Source of the DNA: an uncultured Nitrospira sp.
GTDB lineage: Bacteria; Nitrospirota; Nitrospiria; Nitrospirales; Nitrospiraceae
Direction: 5' to 3'
Length of the DNA: 64,000 bases
Assembly: GCA_902500825.1 (NCBI GenBank)
Contig: CABVRX010000012.1
Span: forward strand, 1-64,000
Shown: in pieces, positions 8,091-17,296 of the stretch
Numbering within the stretch: position 1 is the stretch's first letter
Layout of the letters: every line of letters begins with the position of its first letter
Notes under the pieces: model-generated
Seen by the model: the letters and a program-made list of their open reading frames with translations, nothing else
What the model was told of the DNA's origin: nothing
Databases searched by the model: none
Position numbers and translations under genes: made by a program

Positions 8091-9044
8091 ATGAAAAAAA
8101 GAAACCTCGATAAGTGTGGTTCAGTATCGACGTTGCTCACAGGGTTGGTCCTATGCGCAGTTGTAAGTATGTCTGGGTGTGCTCTCTTTAGCAGCGGAAG
8201 ATCGGTGTATGATCATGATGGTATCTGGATTGGCATTGACGCCGACCCTTCAGTCCGACGATCTATTCAAACAGATTTGAACAATCATTCGATCGATGTG
8301 GCTCCGAAGGAACTCGAATCACTACTGCAGGTCATTGAGGTCAGTGGCTTTAGTGGAACCCTTGTCGGTATGTTTACAAAACCGCAGCCGGTACCTCTGT
8401 TTACTCCCCAAGAATTATCGATGATTTCAGGACATCTCGCCGCTGCTTTCCGAGAAGCGAAGCCGACGGAACGGGTGTCCTTTTCGTTGCCGAAGCCGAA
8501 TGTAAGGTATAGTGAAGATCGAACGGTCGGGTTCTTATTTTTTCGTGGACGGTACCTCCATGTGATCGTAACTGACCATTCTTCGGTTATTCGAACCGAC
8601 GCCGCCGGCGGCGATTATAGAGATGTCCGAGACACGAAAGGTATGAGGCTCTGGATTGCCGGTCCGGCTCAAGCGGCCATGGTGCCTGATGTCGAAGAGC
8701 CTCGATGGGCGCACTTCGAAAGGGTTCATATTTCTCTCGATGTCAAACGAGTTCTGGCCAGGAAAGCAAATGTTCCCGCTGCGTCTATGGATCAAATGGA
8801 AGCGGAGACGCCAGTGTCTCTGCCTGGCGCAGGGCCACCAGAAAGCCGTCAGGGCAGTGCTTCGCCTAAGGATCTGCAACTCCAAATTCGAGAACTCTCC
8901 GGTGCCAATCAAGAGCTTAAAATTCGGCTTGATGAGCAAAATAAACGTACACAGCAGTTGCAAGATCAGATAGAACAGCTACGTCGAGAACTTCCTCAGT
9001 TGGCTCCTAAGAAAAATCCCCACAACACTATTCCTGCTCAATAA
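8091..9044 (+). CDS. Lipoprotein with C-terminal coiled coil
   Basis: A 317-residue protein with a signal peptide ending in Met-Ser-Gly-Cys, a good lipobox near residue 30. The central domain (about 40-210) is of unknown fold. From about residue 260 to 305 heptad-like Leu/Gln/Glu repeats predict a coiled coil, and the C-terminus is Lys/Pro/Asn-rich. I do not recognise the family. It lies between the Slp-type gene and the second porin, so it is likely an envelope component of the same island. Confidence 0.65.
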   Translation: MKKRNLDKCGSVSTLLTGLVLCAVVSMSGCALFSSGRSVYDHDGIWIGIDADPSVRRSIQTDLNNHSIDVAPKELESLLQVIEVSGFSGTLVGMFTKPQPVPLFTPQELSMISGHLAAAFREAKPTERVSFSLPKPNVRYSEDRTVGFLFFRGRYLHVIVTDHSSVIRTDAAGGDYRDVRDTKGMRLWIAGPAQAAMVPDVEEPRWAHFERVHISLDVKRVLARKANVPAASMDQMEAETPVSLPGAGPPESRQGSASPKDLQLQIRELSGANQELKIRLDEQNKRTQQLQDQIEQLRRELPQLAPKKNPHNTIPAQ

Positions 9045-9174
9045 TTCTTTCCGGCTCCTCTATCCATAGAAATTGGCGCCATACTTACCTGCCCGGTTCC
9101 TTTTTGTTTGTCATGATGACTCACTGAGCGAAACAGCCAAACAATTGTTTGCCTACGATTTAATGCTTGTATTA

Positions 9175-9214
9175 TTTAACTCCCATGTAACAATTCCGTA
9201 GCGCCATCTTAATC
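9175..9214 (+). promoter_or_regulatory. Pho-box-like tandem repeats upstream of the second porin
   Basis: Four 7-mers follow each other at an 11-bp period: TTTAACT (9175), TGTAACA (9186), CGTAGCG (9197) and CTTAATC (9208). The second is identical to a unit in the array at 4590. The array ends 85 bp before the porin start. The outer units are degenerate, so this is the weakest of the three arrays. Confidence 0.5.
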
Positions 9215-9299
9215 ATTTCCCTCTATACCTCTCCGTGTCGTGCGGTAGCGCCCGCTGGACACAGTGCAAATATACACAACTAGAGGAGGGGGAAATAGA

Positions 9300-10637
9300 A
9301 TGAGGGGATGGTGGTTCACGGTCACGGTGTGTGTAATCGGTTTCGGATTGATCTTCACAGCTAATGTGGCTCAAGCCAAGGTGGAGGATCTCCTCTATGA
9401 GAAGGGGCAGATTACGAAGGAAGAATGGCTCAAGCTGAAAGCCGACCAAGAAAAAGAAGAAGCGATCGTTCAACAACGGTCAGCGCTAAAAAACTGGTTC
9501 GACAAGATCAGCATCCGAGGCTATGTGCAAGCTCGCTATAGCTATCTTCCCGGAGATAAATCGATACGGAGTGAGTACGACAATACCATTCGGGATAATA
9601 CAGGCTTCGCATTCCGCCGCGTCCGCCTCGTCATTTCTGGTGACGTTACTGATTGGCTGTCCTTTTATTTTCAGCCGGAATTTGCAGGCTCTGTGCCAGG
9701 CACGACCGGAGATGGGAGCAATAACTTTGCCCAACTTCGCGACGCCTATGCCGATATCTTTCTGCCCGTGCCCTTCCTTTTCTTGGACAAAAAGGAATTG
9801 CGTATTCGAGCTGGGCAATCGAAGGTTCCGTTTGGATTCGAAAATCTCCAGTCCAGTCAACAGCGGCTTGCCTTCGACCGAAGCGATGGGATCAACAGCG
9901 CGGCGAATGGCGAGCGCGACCTCGGATTTTTTCTCTACTACACGCCAAATGAAACCAGAAAACTATTCCGAAAACTGATCGATTCCGGTCTCAAGGGGTC
10001 TGGAGACTACGGTGTCTTAGGCGTTGGGGTCTACAACGGCCAGACCATCAATGTCTCGGAACGCAATGACAATAAGCATATCGTCTTGCATGCCACTTAT
10101 CCAATGGAATTACCCTACGGACAGATTATCCAGTTTGGAGTGGATGCGTACCGTGGGACGTTCAATGTCGGAACTCCATCCGGTACCGGTCTCCCAGGGA
10201 CTCCCACACTCGTCAATAACGGGAACATCCTCGATGAGCGAGTCGGCGTGCATTTCGTGCTGTATCCTCAACCGTTCGGTCTCCAAGCGGAATGGAACTG
10301 GGGCCATGGCCCTCAGTTGAACGCGACTCGAACAGCCATTGAGGGGGGATCAATCCAGGGCGGCTACGTCCAGGGGATGTATAGATGGAATGTTAACGAT
10401 TGGACAACTCTTATACCTTATGTACGTTACCAGGAATACAGCGGCGGAAAGAAGCATCGGACCAATGCACCGTTCAATGTCGTCCGGGAATGGGAAGTCG
10501 GGCTTGAGTGGCAATTCACCCAGTCTCTGGAATTCACGATTGCCTATGCCCGAAGCAGACGCACCGATACGCAGACAGCGCCCTATGCCATCCGTGAGGG
10601 TGATATTGTTCGCACGCAGTTACAGTACAATTTTTAA
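9300..10637 (+). CDS. OprO/OprP-type outer-membrane porin
   Basis: The ATG at 9300 follows GAGGAGGGGG; an upstream in-frame start at 9264 would precede the ribosome binding site and is rejected. A signal peptide ends at Ala-Gln-Ala near residue 25. The mature N-terminus starts with Val-Glu-Asp-Leu-Leu-Tyr-Glu-Lys-Gly-Gln-Ile-Thr-Lys-Glu-Glu-Trp, the same module as in the porin at 5847. Then come typical strands (Gly-Tyr-Val-Gln-Ala-Arg-Tyr-Ser, Phe-Arg-Arg-Val-Arg-Leu) and a C-terminal Phe. The length of 445 aa fits the family. It is upstream of pstS and preceded by a Pho-box-like array. Confidence 0.85.
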   Translation: MRGWWFTVTVCVIGFGLIFTANVAQAKVEDLLYEKGQITKEEWLKLKADQEKEEAIVQQRSALKNWFDKISIRGYVQARYSYLPGDKSIRSEYDNTIRDNTGFAFRRVRLVISGDVTDWLSFYFQPEFAGSVPGTTGDGSNNFAQLRDAYADIFLPVPFLFLDKKELRIRAGQSKVPFGFENLQSSQQRLAFDRSDGINSAANGERDLGFFLYYTPNETRKLFRKLIDSGLKGSGDYGVLGVGVYNGQTINVSERNDNKHIVLHATYPMELPYGQIIQFGVDAYRGTFNVGTPSGTGLPGTPTLVNNGNILDERVGVHFVLYPQPFGLQAEWNWGHGPQLNATRTAIEGGSIQGGYVQGMYRWNVNDWTTLIPYVRYQEYSGGKKHRTNAPFNVVREWEVGLEWQFTQSLEFTIAYARSRRTDTQTAPYAIREGDIVRTQLQYNF

Positions 10638-10703
10638 CGGAGAGAGGCGTGGAAACCGTCCAGTTACTGAAACGCAAAGGGGAGCACGGTGACCCTGCCC
10701 ATA

Positions 10704-10732
10704 CGTAACATTCTCGTAACAGTCTCGTAATA
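10704..10732 (+). promoter_or_regulatory. Pho-box-like tandem repeats upstream of pstS
   Basis: Three 7-mers at an exact 11-bp period: CGTAACA (10704), CGTAACA (10715) and CGTAATA (10726), separated by TTCT and GTCT. This is the clearest array of the three. It ends 64 bp before the pstS start codon, a suitable position for an activator site that replaces the -35 element. Confidence 0.7.
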
Positions 10733-10796
10733 TGACGGCAATACGACAGGGTTATTGTGTTGGTGATGATTAATTGATGATTACGAAAGGATTATT

Positions 10797-11789
10797 ATGA
10801 AAATGTCGGCTGCTAAGCCCGGTCTGTTGTGTTTCATCATCCTTGGGTCTCTTGTTTCAGCTATACCATTAGCCTATGCCGATGACGCCATCGTGCTGGA
10901 TCCAGCCTTGAAAGGCTATGTCAGAGTCACCGGGGTATCCGGCAATGTCAACAGCATCGGTTCGGATACGCTCAACAATCTCATGACGCTCTGGGCCGAA
11001 GGATTTCGTAAACAATACCCGAACGTCAAGATCCAAATCGAAGGCAAAGGATCAAGCACCGCACCTCCGGCCTTGATCGAAGGCACAGCGCAATTGGGGC
11101 CGATGTCCCGAGCGATGAAAAGCACCGAGATCGATGCCTTCGAAAGAAAGTTCAGATATAAGCCCACCGCATTTCCTGTTGCCATTGACGCACTTGCCGT
11201 CTATGTCAACAAAGATAACTCAGTTCAGGGACTCACGATGACGCAGGTCGATGCGATCTTTTCCAAGACTCGTCGGCGTGGTGCTCCAGAAAACCTGGGT
11301 CGATGGACTCAGCTGGGTGTGACAGGCGAAGTGGGGACTTCTCCGATCAGTATCTATGGCCGCAACTCAGCATCCGGTACCTATGGATTTTTCAAAGAGT
11401 ATGCGCTGAAAAACGGCGACTATAAAGATGAGGTCAAAGAGCAGCCAGGCTCTGCATCCGTAGTGCAAGGTATCACAGAGGATCAAGCTGGTATCGGGTA
11501 CAGTGGTATCGGCTATTTGACATCCGGTGTGCGCGTGCTCCCACTGGCAGAAAAAGAAGGAGGGTCTTTCATTGCACCTACGCAGCAAAATGCTATGAAT
11601 GGGTCATATCCACTCTGGCGGCATCTTTTGATCTACGTCAATAAAGCGCCGAACAAGCCTCTTGATCCCCTCGTGAAGGAGTTCATCAAGTTTATTTATA
11701 GCAAAGAAGGGCAAGCCATTGTGATCAAGGACGGCTTCTTTCCTCTCCCACAGATCGTGAGTGAGAAGGAATTACCAAAACTCGAATAA
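10797..11789 (+). CDS. pstS: Phosphate ABC transporter substrate-binding protein
   Basis: PstS captures inorganic phosphate in the periplasm for the PstCAB importer. A signal peptide (cleavage after Ala-Tyr-Ala, about residue 28) is followed by the conserved Gly-Ser-Asp-Thr-Leu-Asn-Asn, Gly-Lys-Gly-Ser-Ser-Thr, Gly-Pro-Met-Ser-Arg and Gly-Arg-Asn-Ser-Ala-Ser-Gly-Thr-Tyr segments that contact phosphate. The length of 330 aa is normal. The gene is first in pstSCAB-phoU, with 72 bp to pstC. Confidence 0.95.
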   Translation: MKMSAAKPGLLCFIILGSLVSAIPLAYADDAIVLDPALKGYVRVTGVSGNVNSIGSDTLNNLMTLWAEGFRKQYPNVKIQIEGKGSSTAPPALIEGTAQLGPMSRAMKSTEIDAFERKFRYKPTAFPVAIDALAVYVNKDNSVQGLTMTQVDAIFSKTRRRGAPENLGRWTQLGVTGEVGTSPISIYGRNSASGTYGFFKEYALKNGDYKDEVKEQPGSASVVQGITEDQAGIGYSGIGYLTSGVRVLPLAEKEGGSFIAPTQQNAMNGSYPLWRHLLIYVNKAPNKPLDPLVKEFIKFIYSKEGQAIVIKDGFFPLPQIVSEKELPKLE

Positions 11790-11861
11790 GTTCAAGCCAG
11801 ATGTCTGGTCTGCATCGATGGATGCGATGTGGAAACATCGGGGAGAAGCCTCAGGTAGAGT

Positions 11862-14183
11862 ATGAACGTACCACCATTCGCTCCGACATCTGCTCTTCAG
11901 GAAGAACCTCCATCCGGTCGGGGTTCATTTCCAGCCTCGGCCATAGTCGGCGGATTGCTTAGTCGACGCCAAATCAGATCAATCACCGACAGGGTCACAC
12001 GTTTCATCATCAAGACAGGCGGGATCGGCATCATCCTCTGCATTCTCGGGATGTGCATCTTTCTGGTCAAAGAAGTCATCCCGCTCTTTCAGCAGGCACA
12101 AGTGACCTCCACCGAACCGATTTCACTTTCCGCACCTGAGAGTTCATCTTCTGCGGCGCTTATTGGAATCGACGAACAACAAGAACTCGCGTATGTGTTA
12201 CGTGGTGGTTCTCTGGGGTTTGTGTTCTTAGCGGGAGCGATTCCTGCGACGCCGGAAATCCCTTTGCGCCAGCTGGTAGCTGATGGATCGATGACGGCTG
12301 TAGCACGTGCCCTCGGGAAAGGACACAATCTGGCTATGGGCACCGTGGATGGGCGTGTGATTCTGATGGCGATCGAATTTACCCACGAGTTTAAAGGCAC
12401 CGATCGTTCGATCTCTCCGTCCGTCACGGTCGGGGCCCCCATCATGGCCGCACCAACTCCGCAGCCAATCTCAAAGATGGCGTATCAAAGCACTGAATCC
12501 GATGTTCGGATCGCCGCACTGCTACAAGACCAGCATCTTTGGCTGACCACAAGCCGAACAACATCACGTCCGGATGGCACGGCCGCTGCCTCGATCACGC
12601 AAATCGACCTCACGCCCACTATCCCAGGTCGGATCACGGCGTTCACACTCGCGAGTCGGGCGGAGATCCTTGCGGTAGGAACAGCAGAGGGCAATCTGTA
12701 CCACATGGATTTACAAGAACCCGCGAGCCCAGTCCTGGTTGAGACGACTCGGGCTTCCGAGCAAGGCAAAGCCATTACCGCGCTTGCCTATCTTATGGGT
12801 GACCGGAGTCTAGTAGTCGGCAACGCGTCAGGGCAGATTTCTGTATGGACGCCTGTACGGGAACATCCCGGAACCAATATGACCCATATGGCGCTCATCC
12901 ATCGGTTTGCCGATCACCGGAGCGCCGTGACCAACATCACGATCTCCCAACGTGACAAAGGGTTCATCACCTCCGATGAGGGAGGAGAAATCCGGTTACA
13001 CCATTCGACTTCTGATCAAACGTTGCTTACTCTCACTCCACAACATGGGCCACTCCGCAACACATATTTTTCACCCAAAGCCGATGGCTTGGTGAGCTTG
13101 ACCGAGGGTAATCGACTGATCCACTACCACATTGCGAATCCTTATCCGGAGATTACATGGGCAACTTTGTTCTCCCCGGTCTGGTACGAGGGGTATGATC
13201 AACCGAAACTTGTTTGGCAATCCTCAAGCGGGTCAGACGACTTCGAACCAAAGTTCAGCTTAACTCCGCTTATCTTTGGAACCATTAAAGGTACCGTCTA
13301 TGCCGTGCTACTCGCAGTCCCTTTGGCAGTATTAGCCGCGATCTACACCGCAATGTTTATGCACCCGAATCTCCGGGCAAAGATTAAGCCCACGATTGAA
13401 ATCATGGCGGCGCTCCCCACCGTGGTCCTTGGATTTCTGGCCGGACTCTGGTTTGCGCCGATTCTGGAGCGGAACTTTCCCGCCATAACAGCAATGGTGT
13501 TGGTTCTTCCCTTGGCCATTGCCGTTTCCGCCGGGTTCTTTCTTATCCTCCCGGCCTCTCTTCGGCATCGTATACGGCCGGGCGTCGAGGCGTTGCTCTT
13601 GATACCAATCATCGTCGCCGTTGTCTGGGGCTGTCTTGAGGCCAACGCATGGTGGGAATCGTTCTTATTCGATGGCCATTATAAGCCTTGGCTCGAATCG
13701 CATCTCGGTCTGAATTATGACCAGCGCAACGCCATCGTAGTCGGCGTGGCCATGGGGTTTGCCATCATTCCCATCATCTACAGTATTTCGGAAGAGGCAC
13801 TCTCAAACGTTCCCAAGAATCTGATCGCAGGCTCATTGGCCCTTGGTGCGACTCGGTGGCAAACGCTCGCACATCTCGTCCTGATCTCCGCCAGCCCAGG
13901 TATCTTCTCGGCACTGATGATCGGCCTCGGCCGAGCTGTCGGAGAAACCATGATCGTCCTCATGGCGACCGGCAATACACCAATCATGGACTGGAGCCTA
14001 TTTAACGGATTCCGAACGCTCTCCGCGAATATCGCGGTCGAAATTCCAGAAGCTCCGCACGGTGGGACCTTGTATCGTACCCTCTTCTTGGCGGGGCTGC
14101 TCCTCTTTATGGCGACCTTTGCCCTTAATACAGCAGCGGAATTGATTCGCCAGAGACTCAGGTCGAAATACAGTCAATTCTAG
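11862..14183 (+). CDS. pstC: Phosphate ABC transporter permease PstC with large periplasmic domain
   Basis: The C-terminal third (from about residue 475) is a classic PstC permease: several transmembrane helices and the cytoplasmic coupling loop Glu-Ala-Leu-Ser-Asn-Val-Pro...Gly-Ser-Leu-Ala-Leu-Gly-Ala-Thr. Before it comes one N-terminal helix (about 47-70) and a domain of about 380 residues with repeated Val-Gly-Thr-x-x-Gly and Val-Gly-Asn-Ala-Ser-Gly-Gln-Ile-Ser-Val-Trp segments that look like beta-propeller blades. Total length is 773 aa, over twice a minimal PstC. Large PstC forms are known in some proteobacteria. The extra domain is predicted to face the periplasm. Confidence 0.93.
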   Translation: MNVPPFAPTSALQEEPPSGRGSFPASAIVGGLLSRRQIRSITDRVTRFIIKTGGIGIILCILGMCIFLVKEVIPLFQQAQVTSTEPISLSAPESSSSAALIGIDEQQELAYVLRGGSLGFVFLAGAIPATPEIPLRQLVADGSMTAVARALGKGHNLAMGTVDGRVILMAIEFTHEFKGTDRSISPSVTVGAPIMAAPTPQPISKMAYQSTESDVRIAALLQDQHLWLTTSRTTSRPDGTAAASITQIDLTPTIPGRITAFTLASRAEILAVGTAEGNLYHMDLQEPASPVLVETTRASEQGKAITALAYLMGDRSLVVGNASGQISVWTPVREHPGTNMTHMALIHRFADHRSAVTNITISQRDKGFITSDEGGEIRLHHSTSDQTLLTLTPQHGPLRNTYFSPKADGLVSLTEGNRLIHYHIANPYPEITWATLFSPVWYEGYDQPKLVWQSSSGSDDFEPKFSLTPLIFGTIKGTVYAVLLAVPLAVLAAIYTAMFMHPNLRAKIKPTIEIMAALPTVVLGFLAGLWFAPILERNFPAITAMVLVLPLAIAVSAGFFLILPASLRHRIRPGVEALLLIPIIVAVVWGCLEANAWWESFLFDGHYKPWLESHLGLNYDQRNAIVVGVAMGFAIIPIIYSISEEALSNVPKNLIAGSLALGATRWQTLAHLVLISASPGIFSALMIGLGRAVGETMIVLMATGNTPIMDWSLFNGFRTLSANIAVEIPEAPHGGTLYRTLFLAGLLLFMATFALNTAAELIRQRLRSKYSQF

Positions 14184-14237
14184 TCGAAACCGAACGGGCG
14201 AGGACAAGTTCTCACAGAATGGCATGAGAGTACTTCG

Positions 14238-15653
14238 ATGAAACCGTGGGTGAGATACTTCTTCGGCAGCGGCGAACTCTTCATCTGGGGCTGCGGGGCC
14301 GGACTTTCCCTGTCGCTCCTCATGATCGGGGGACTCCTGGTGCTCATCCTCCTCAACGGCTTCGGCTATTTCTGGCCGGCAGATCTCGTCGAATTGACAC
14401 TGAAGGACGGAAAACACGTGATCGGTCAGTTGGCCGGCGAGGAAGTGAGTCCCAAAGGGATCCCGCGAATAAGGATGAAGATCGGTAATCGTGACCTGTA
14501 CGGCTTAGACTATCGATGGATCAACACCGATCAGATCATCGAACGGACCAAGCCACCCGACCTCGTGATGGTGGAACGGCGCGAATGGGGCAATTTCTAT
14601 GGGCGCCTCGGAACCCTCCACAAGGAAGACCAAATTGTGGCCGAAGGGTCGGATGCCGTATGGCAGTCTTTACCACCCCTTCTTCGGCATCAGGAATCGA
14701 GTGAGACGGAGAGTGGCTACACATTGCGTATTGTCGATGCCAATGGCAAAGAAAAGTCCGTATCACTTAGCCAAGTGATGCGGGTCTTGCGACCCAACGA
14801 TCTTTCGACCTTAGAAAAGCTGTGGGTTTATGTCGGCAACGTCTGGACGGTTCTGACCACAGAACCGCGAGAAGCCAATACCGAGGGGGGAATCTTTCCT
14901 GCAATCTTCGGCACGGTCATGATGGTGATCATCATGACTGTCGTCGTAACCCCCGTTGGTGTCATCAGCGCGCTGTATCTCAGGGAATACGCCCGTCAAG
15001 GAGTCATTGTGCGGACTGTCCGGATCGCTGTCAACAATCTCGCCGGTGTTCCGTCGATCGTCTTCGGTGTGTTTGGTTTGGGGTTTTTTGTGTATGGGGT
15101 CGGCGGTACAATCGATGCGCTGTGGTTTTCTGAACGACTACCGACTCCTACTTTCGGTACGGGCGGTATCCTGTGGGCCTCATTGACACTGGCACTTCTG
15201 ACGGTTCCTGTTGTGATCATCGCAACCGAGGAAGGACTTGCTGCAGTGCCGCGAGAATACCGTGAAGGATCCATTGGGTTGGGCGCAACCAAATGGGAAA
15301 CGATTTGGAAAGTCGTGCTTCCCACCGCACTCCCTGGCATTCTGACCGGCCTGATACTTGCCATGGCTCGAGCCGCTGGAGAGGTTGCTCCGTTGATGTT
15401 GACCGGTGTAGTGAAACTGGCCCCTGCCATGCCGATCGATGGGACCTGGCCGTTCCTGCATCTGGACCGAAAGTTTATGCACTTGGGCTTTCATATTTAT
15501 GACGTGGGCTTCCAATCACCAAACGTTGAGGCCGCTAAACCCATGGTTTATGTCACGACGTTGGTGTTGATTCTTGTCGTCGTGACCCTTAATCTGACGG
15601 GCATCGTGATGCGGAACCGGATGAGGAAGAAATATGCCGGATCAGCAGTCTAG
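14238..15653 (+). CDS. pstA: Phosphate ABC transporter permease PstA
   Basis: A 471-residue permease. An N-terminal helix (about 15-42) is followed by an extra domain of about 150 residues, probably periplasmic, that starts with Leu-Thr-Leu-Lys-Asp-Gly-Lys. From about residue 215 it has the transmembrane core with [10 protein letters not shown] and the ABC coupling motif [11 protein letters not shown]. The partner pstC ends 54 bp upstream, and a possible long pstB reading would overlap its end. Both permeases carry extra periplasmic domains, which suggests the domains work together. Confidence 0.93.
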   Translation: MKPWVRYFFGSGELFIWGCGAGLSLSLLMIGGLLVLILLNGFGYFWPADLVELTLKDGKHVIGQLAGEEVSPKGIPRIRMKIGNRDLYGLDYRWINTDQIIERTKPPDLVMVERREWGNFYGRLGTLHKEDQIVAEGSDAVWQSLPPLLRHQESSETESGYTLRIVDANGKEKSVSLSQVMRVLRPNDLSTLEKLWVYVGNVWTVLTTEPREANTEGGIFPAIFGTVMMVIIMTVVVTPVGVISALYLREYARQGVIVRTVRIAVNNLAGVPSIVFGVFGLGFFVYGVGGTIDALWFSERLPTPTFGTGGILWASLTLALLTVPVVIIATEEGLAAVPREYREGSIGLGATKWETIWKVVLPTALPGILTGLILAMARAAGEVAPLMLTGVVKLAPAMPIDGTWPFLHLDRKFMHLGFHIYDVGFQSPNVEAAKPMVYVTTLVLILVVVTLNLTGIVMRNRMRKKYAGSAV

Positions 15654-15714
15654 AATGTCATCCGGTCCCCTTGTACTCGCGACGCCTCTCGGCGTGAAGA
15701 TGGGGAGGGAGACG

Positions 15715-16524
15715 ATGAAGCGCGAGGAAGCTGCTGATTCCTCATTCTCGAAGGAAAACGTCGTGCAGACGAAGCCCAAGCTTCGAGTCCAGCGGTTCAG
15801 CTTTTTTTACGGTCCGGTTAAGTCTCTGTTCAATATCGATGTCGGGATTCCGGAGCATGAAGTGACGGCCTTTATTGGGCCTTCCGGATGCGGAAAATCG
15901 ACGTTGCTTCGCTGTATGAACCGTCTGAACGATTTGATCGAAGGTGCGAGGCATGAGGGGAATATCCTCATTGACGACGTTGATATTTTTGATCCCAGGA
16001 TTGATATCACAGATCTGCGCAAGCGTGTGGGAATGGTATTTCAAAAATCTAATCCCTTTCCCAAATCGATCTACGAAAATGTCGCCTACGGGCCGCGCCT
16101 TCAAGGCATGAGGAATCGGCCGATGTTGGACGACATCGTCGAAAGAAGCCTCCGAGGTGCTGGCTTGTGGGAGGAGGTGAAGGACCGGCTCCACAAGAGT
16201 GCGTTGGGTTTGTCCGGCGGACAGCAGCAGCGGCTCTGCATTGCGCGAGCCCTCGCCGTCAAGCCGGAGGTTCTCCTGATGGATGAGCCCTGTTCTGCGC
16301 TCGACCCGATTGCTACGGGGATCATCGAAGAATTGCTGTTTTCACTCAAGAAGGAGTTGACGGTCGTGATCGTGACGCACAACATGCAGCAAGCGGCACG
16401 GGTGTCCGATAGTACGGCCTTCATGTATCTCGGGCAATTGGTCGAGTTCGGCCGCACGAAGCAACTGTTCACGAACCCTTCGAAGAAGCAGACAGAAGAC
16501 TACATCACCGGACGATTCGGGTGA
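15715..16524 (+). CDS. pstB: Phosphate ABC transporter ATPase PstB
   Basis: PstB drives phosphate import. Walker A Gly-Pro-Ser-Gly-Cys-Gly-Lys-Ser-Thr, the ABC signature Leu-Ser-Gly-Gly-Gln-Gln-Gln-Arg, Walker B Leu-Leu-Met-Asp-Glu-Pro and the Thr-His-Asn-Met-Gln switch are all present. The frame is open from 15634 and overlaps pstA, but GGGAGG six bases before ATG 15715 and a resulting length of 269 aa, usual for PstB, favour this start. phoU follows after 3 bp. Confidence 0.95.
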   Translation: MKREEAADSSFSKENVVQTKPKLRVQRFSFFYGPVKSLFNIDVGIPEHEVTAFIGPSGCGKSTLLRCMNRLNDLIEGARHEGNILIDDVDIFDPRIDITDLRKRVGMVFQKSNPFPKSIYENVAYGPRLQGMRNRPMLDDIVERSLRGAGLWEEVKDRLHKSALGLSGGQQQRLCIARALAVKPEVLLMDEPCSALDPIATGIIEELLFSLKKELTVVIVTHNMQQAARVSDSTAFMYLGQLVEFGRTKQLFTNPSKKQTEDYITGRFG

Positions 16525-16527
16525 CCT

Positions 16528-17202
16528 ATGGTTCAACACCGACATTTCGACGAAGAGCTTGCTGAACTCAAGACGAAACTGGCGCGAATGGCTGGTCTGG
16601 CTGAAGACCAAATCGACAAGGCATTGACCGCCCTGGTCACCCGAGACTCAGCCCTGGCCTGTCGGGTGATCGAGCGAGACCATAAAGTGAATGCGATGGA
16701 TGTGGAGATCGACGAAGCGTGCATTCAGTTGTTGGCGCTCCATCAACCAGCGGCGCGCGATCTGCGTTTGGTGACAACGGCCATGAAACTTTCCACTGAG
16801 CTCGAGCGTATCAGCGACCTTTCGGAGAGTATCTGTGAGCGAGCGATCGAACTGAACGAAGAGCCACAGCTAAAGCCCTACATCGACATCCCGCGCATGG
16901 GGAGCCTCGCAAGGGTGATGGTGAAGGAAAGCATCGATGCCTTCGTCAAGGAAGATGCCAAGCTGGCCAGGAAAGTGGTCATGGATGATGACTTCGTCGA
17001 TGATCTTATGGAACAGTTGTTTCGCGAGCTGCTCTCCTTTATGGTCGAAAACCCACAAACGATTTCCCGTGCCATCCGATTAAGCTTTATCGCCAAATCT
17101 CTCGAGCGAGTGGCCGATCATGCGACTAACATCGCCGAGTTGGTCGTCTATCTGGTGGAAGGCAAGATCATTCGACACACATCGCCCCCGGTTCCGTTGT
17201 AA
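16528..17202 (+). CDS. phoU: Phosphate signalling protein PhoU
   Basis: PhoU couples the Pst transporter to the phosphate-sensing kinase and limits phosphate uptake. The 224-residue all-helical protein shows two PhoU repeats with the usual acidic metal-binding motifs: Glu-Arg-Ile-Ser-Asp-Leu-Ser-Glu-Ser in the first and Glu-Arg-Val-Ala-Asp-His-Ala-Thr-Asn in the second. It is the last gene of the pst operon. The phosphate-sensing kinase and regulator are not in the window. Confidence 0.95.
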   Translation: MVQHRHFDEELAELKTKLARMAGLAEDQIDKALTALVTRDSALACRVIERDHKVNAMDVEIDEACIQLLALHQPAARDLRLVTTAMKLSTELERISDLSESICERAIELNEEPQLKPYIDIPRMGSLARVMVKESIDAFVKEDAKLARKVVMDDDFVDDLMEQLFRELLSFMVENPQTISRAIRLSFIAKSLERVADHATNIAELVVYLVEGKIIRHTSPPVPL

Positions 17203-17296
17203 CGCACCGATTCATTCCCGTTCAGGCCGCGCACGATCAGAAGCATGAATGCCCGTTTGTTTGAAATGACTTTCCCCCTGTGCTAGCATCCACCGC

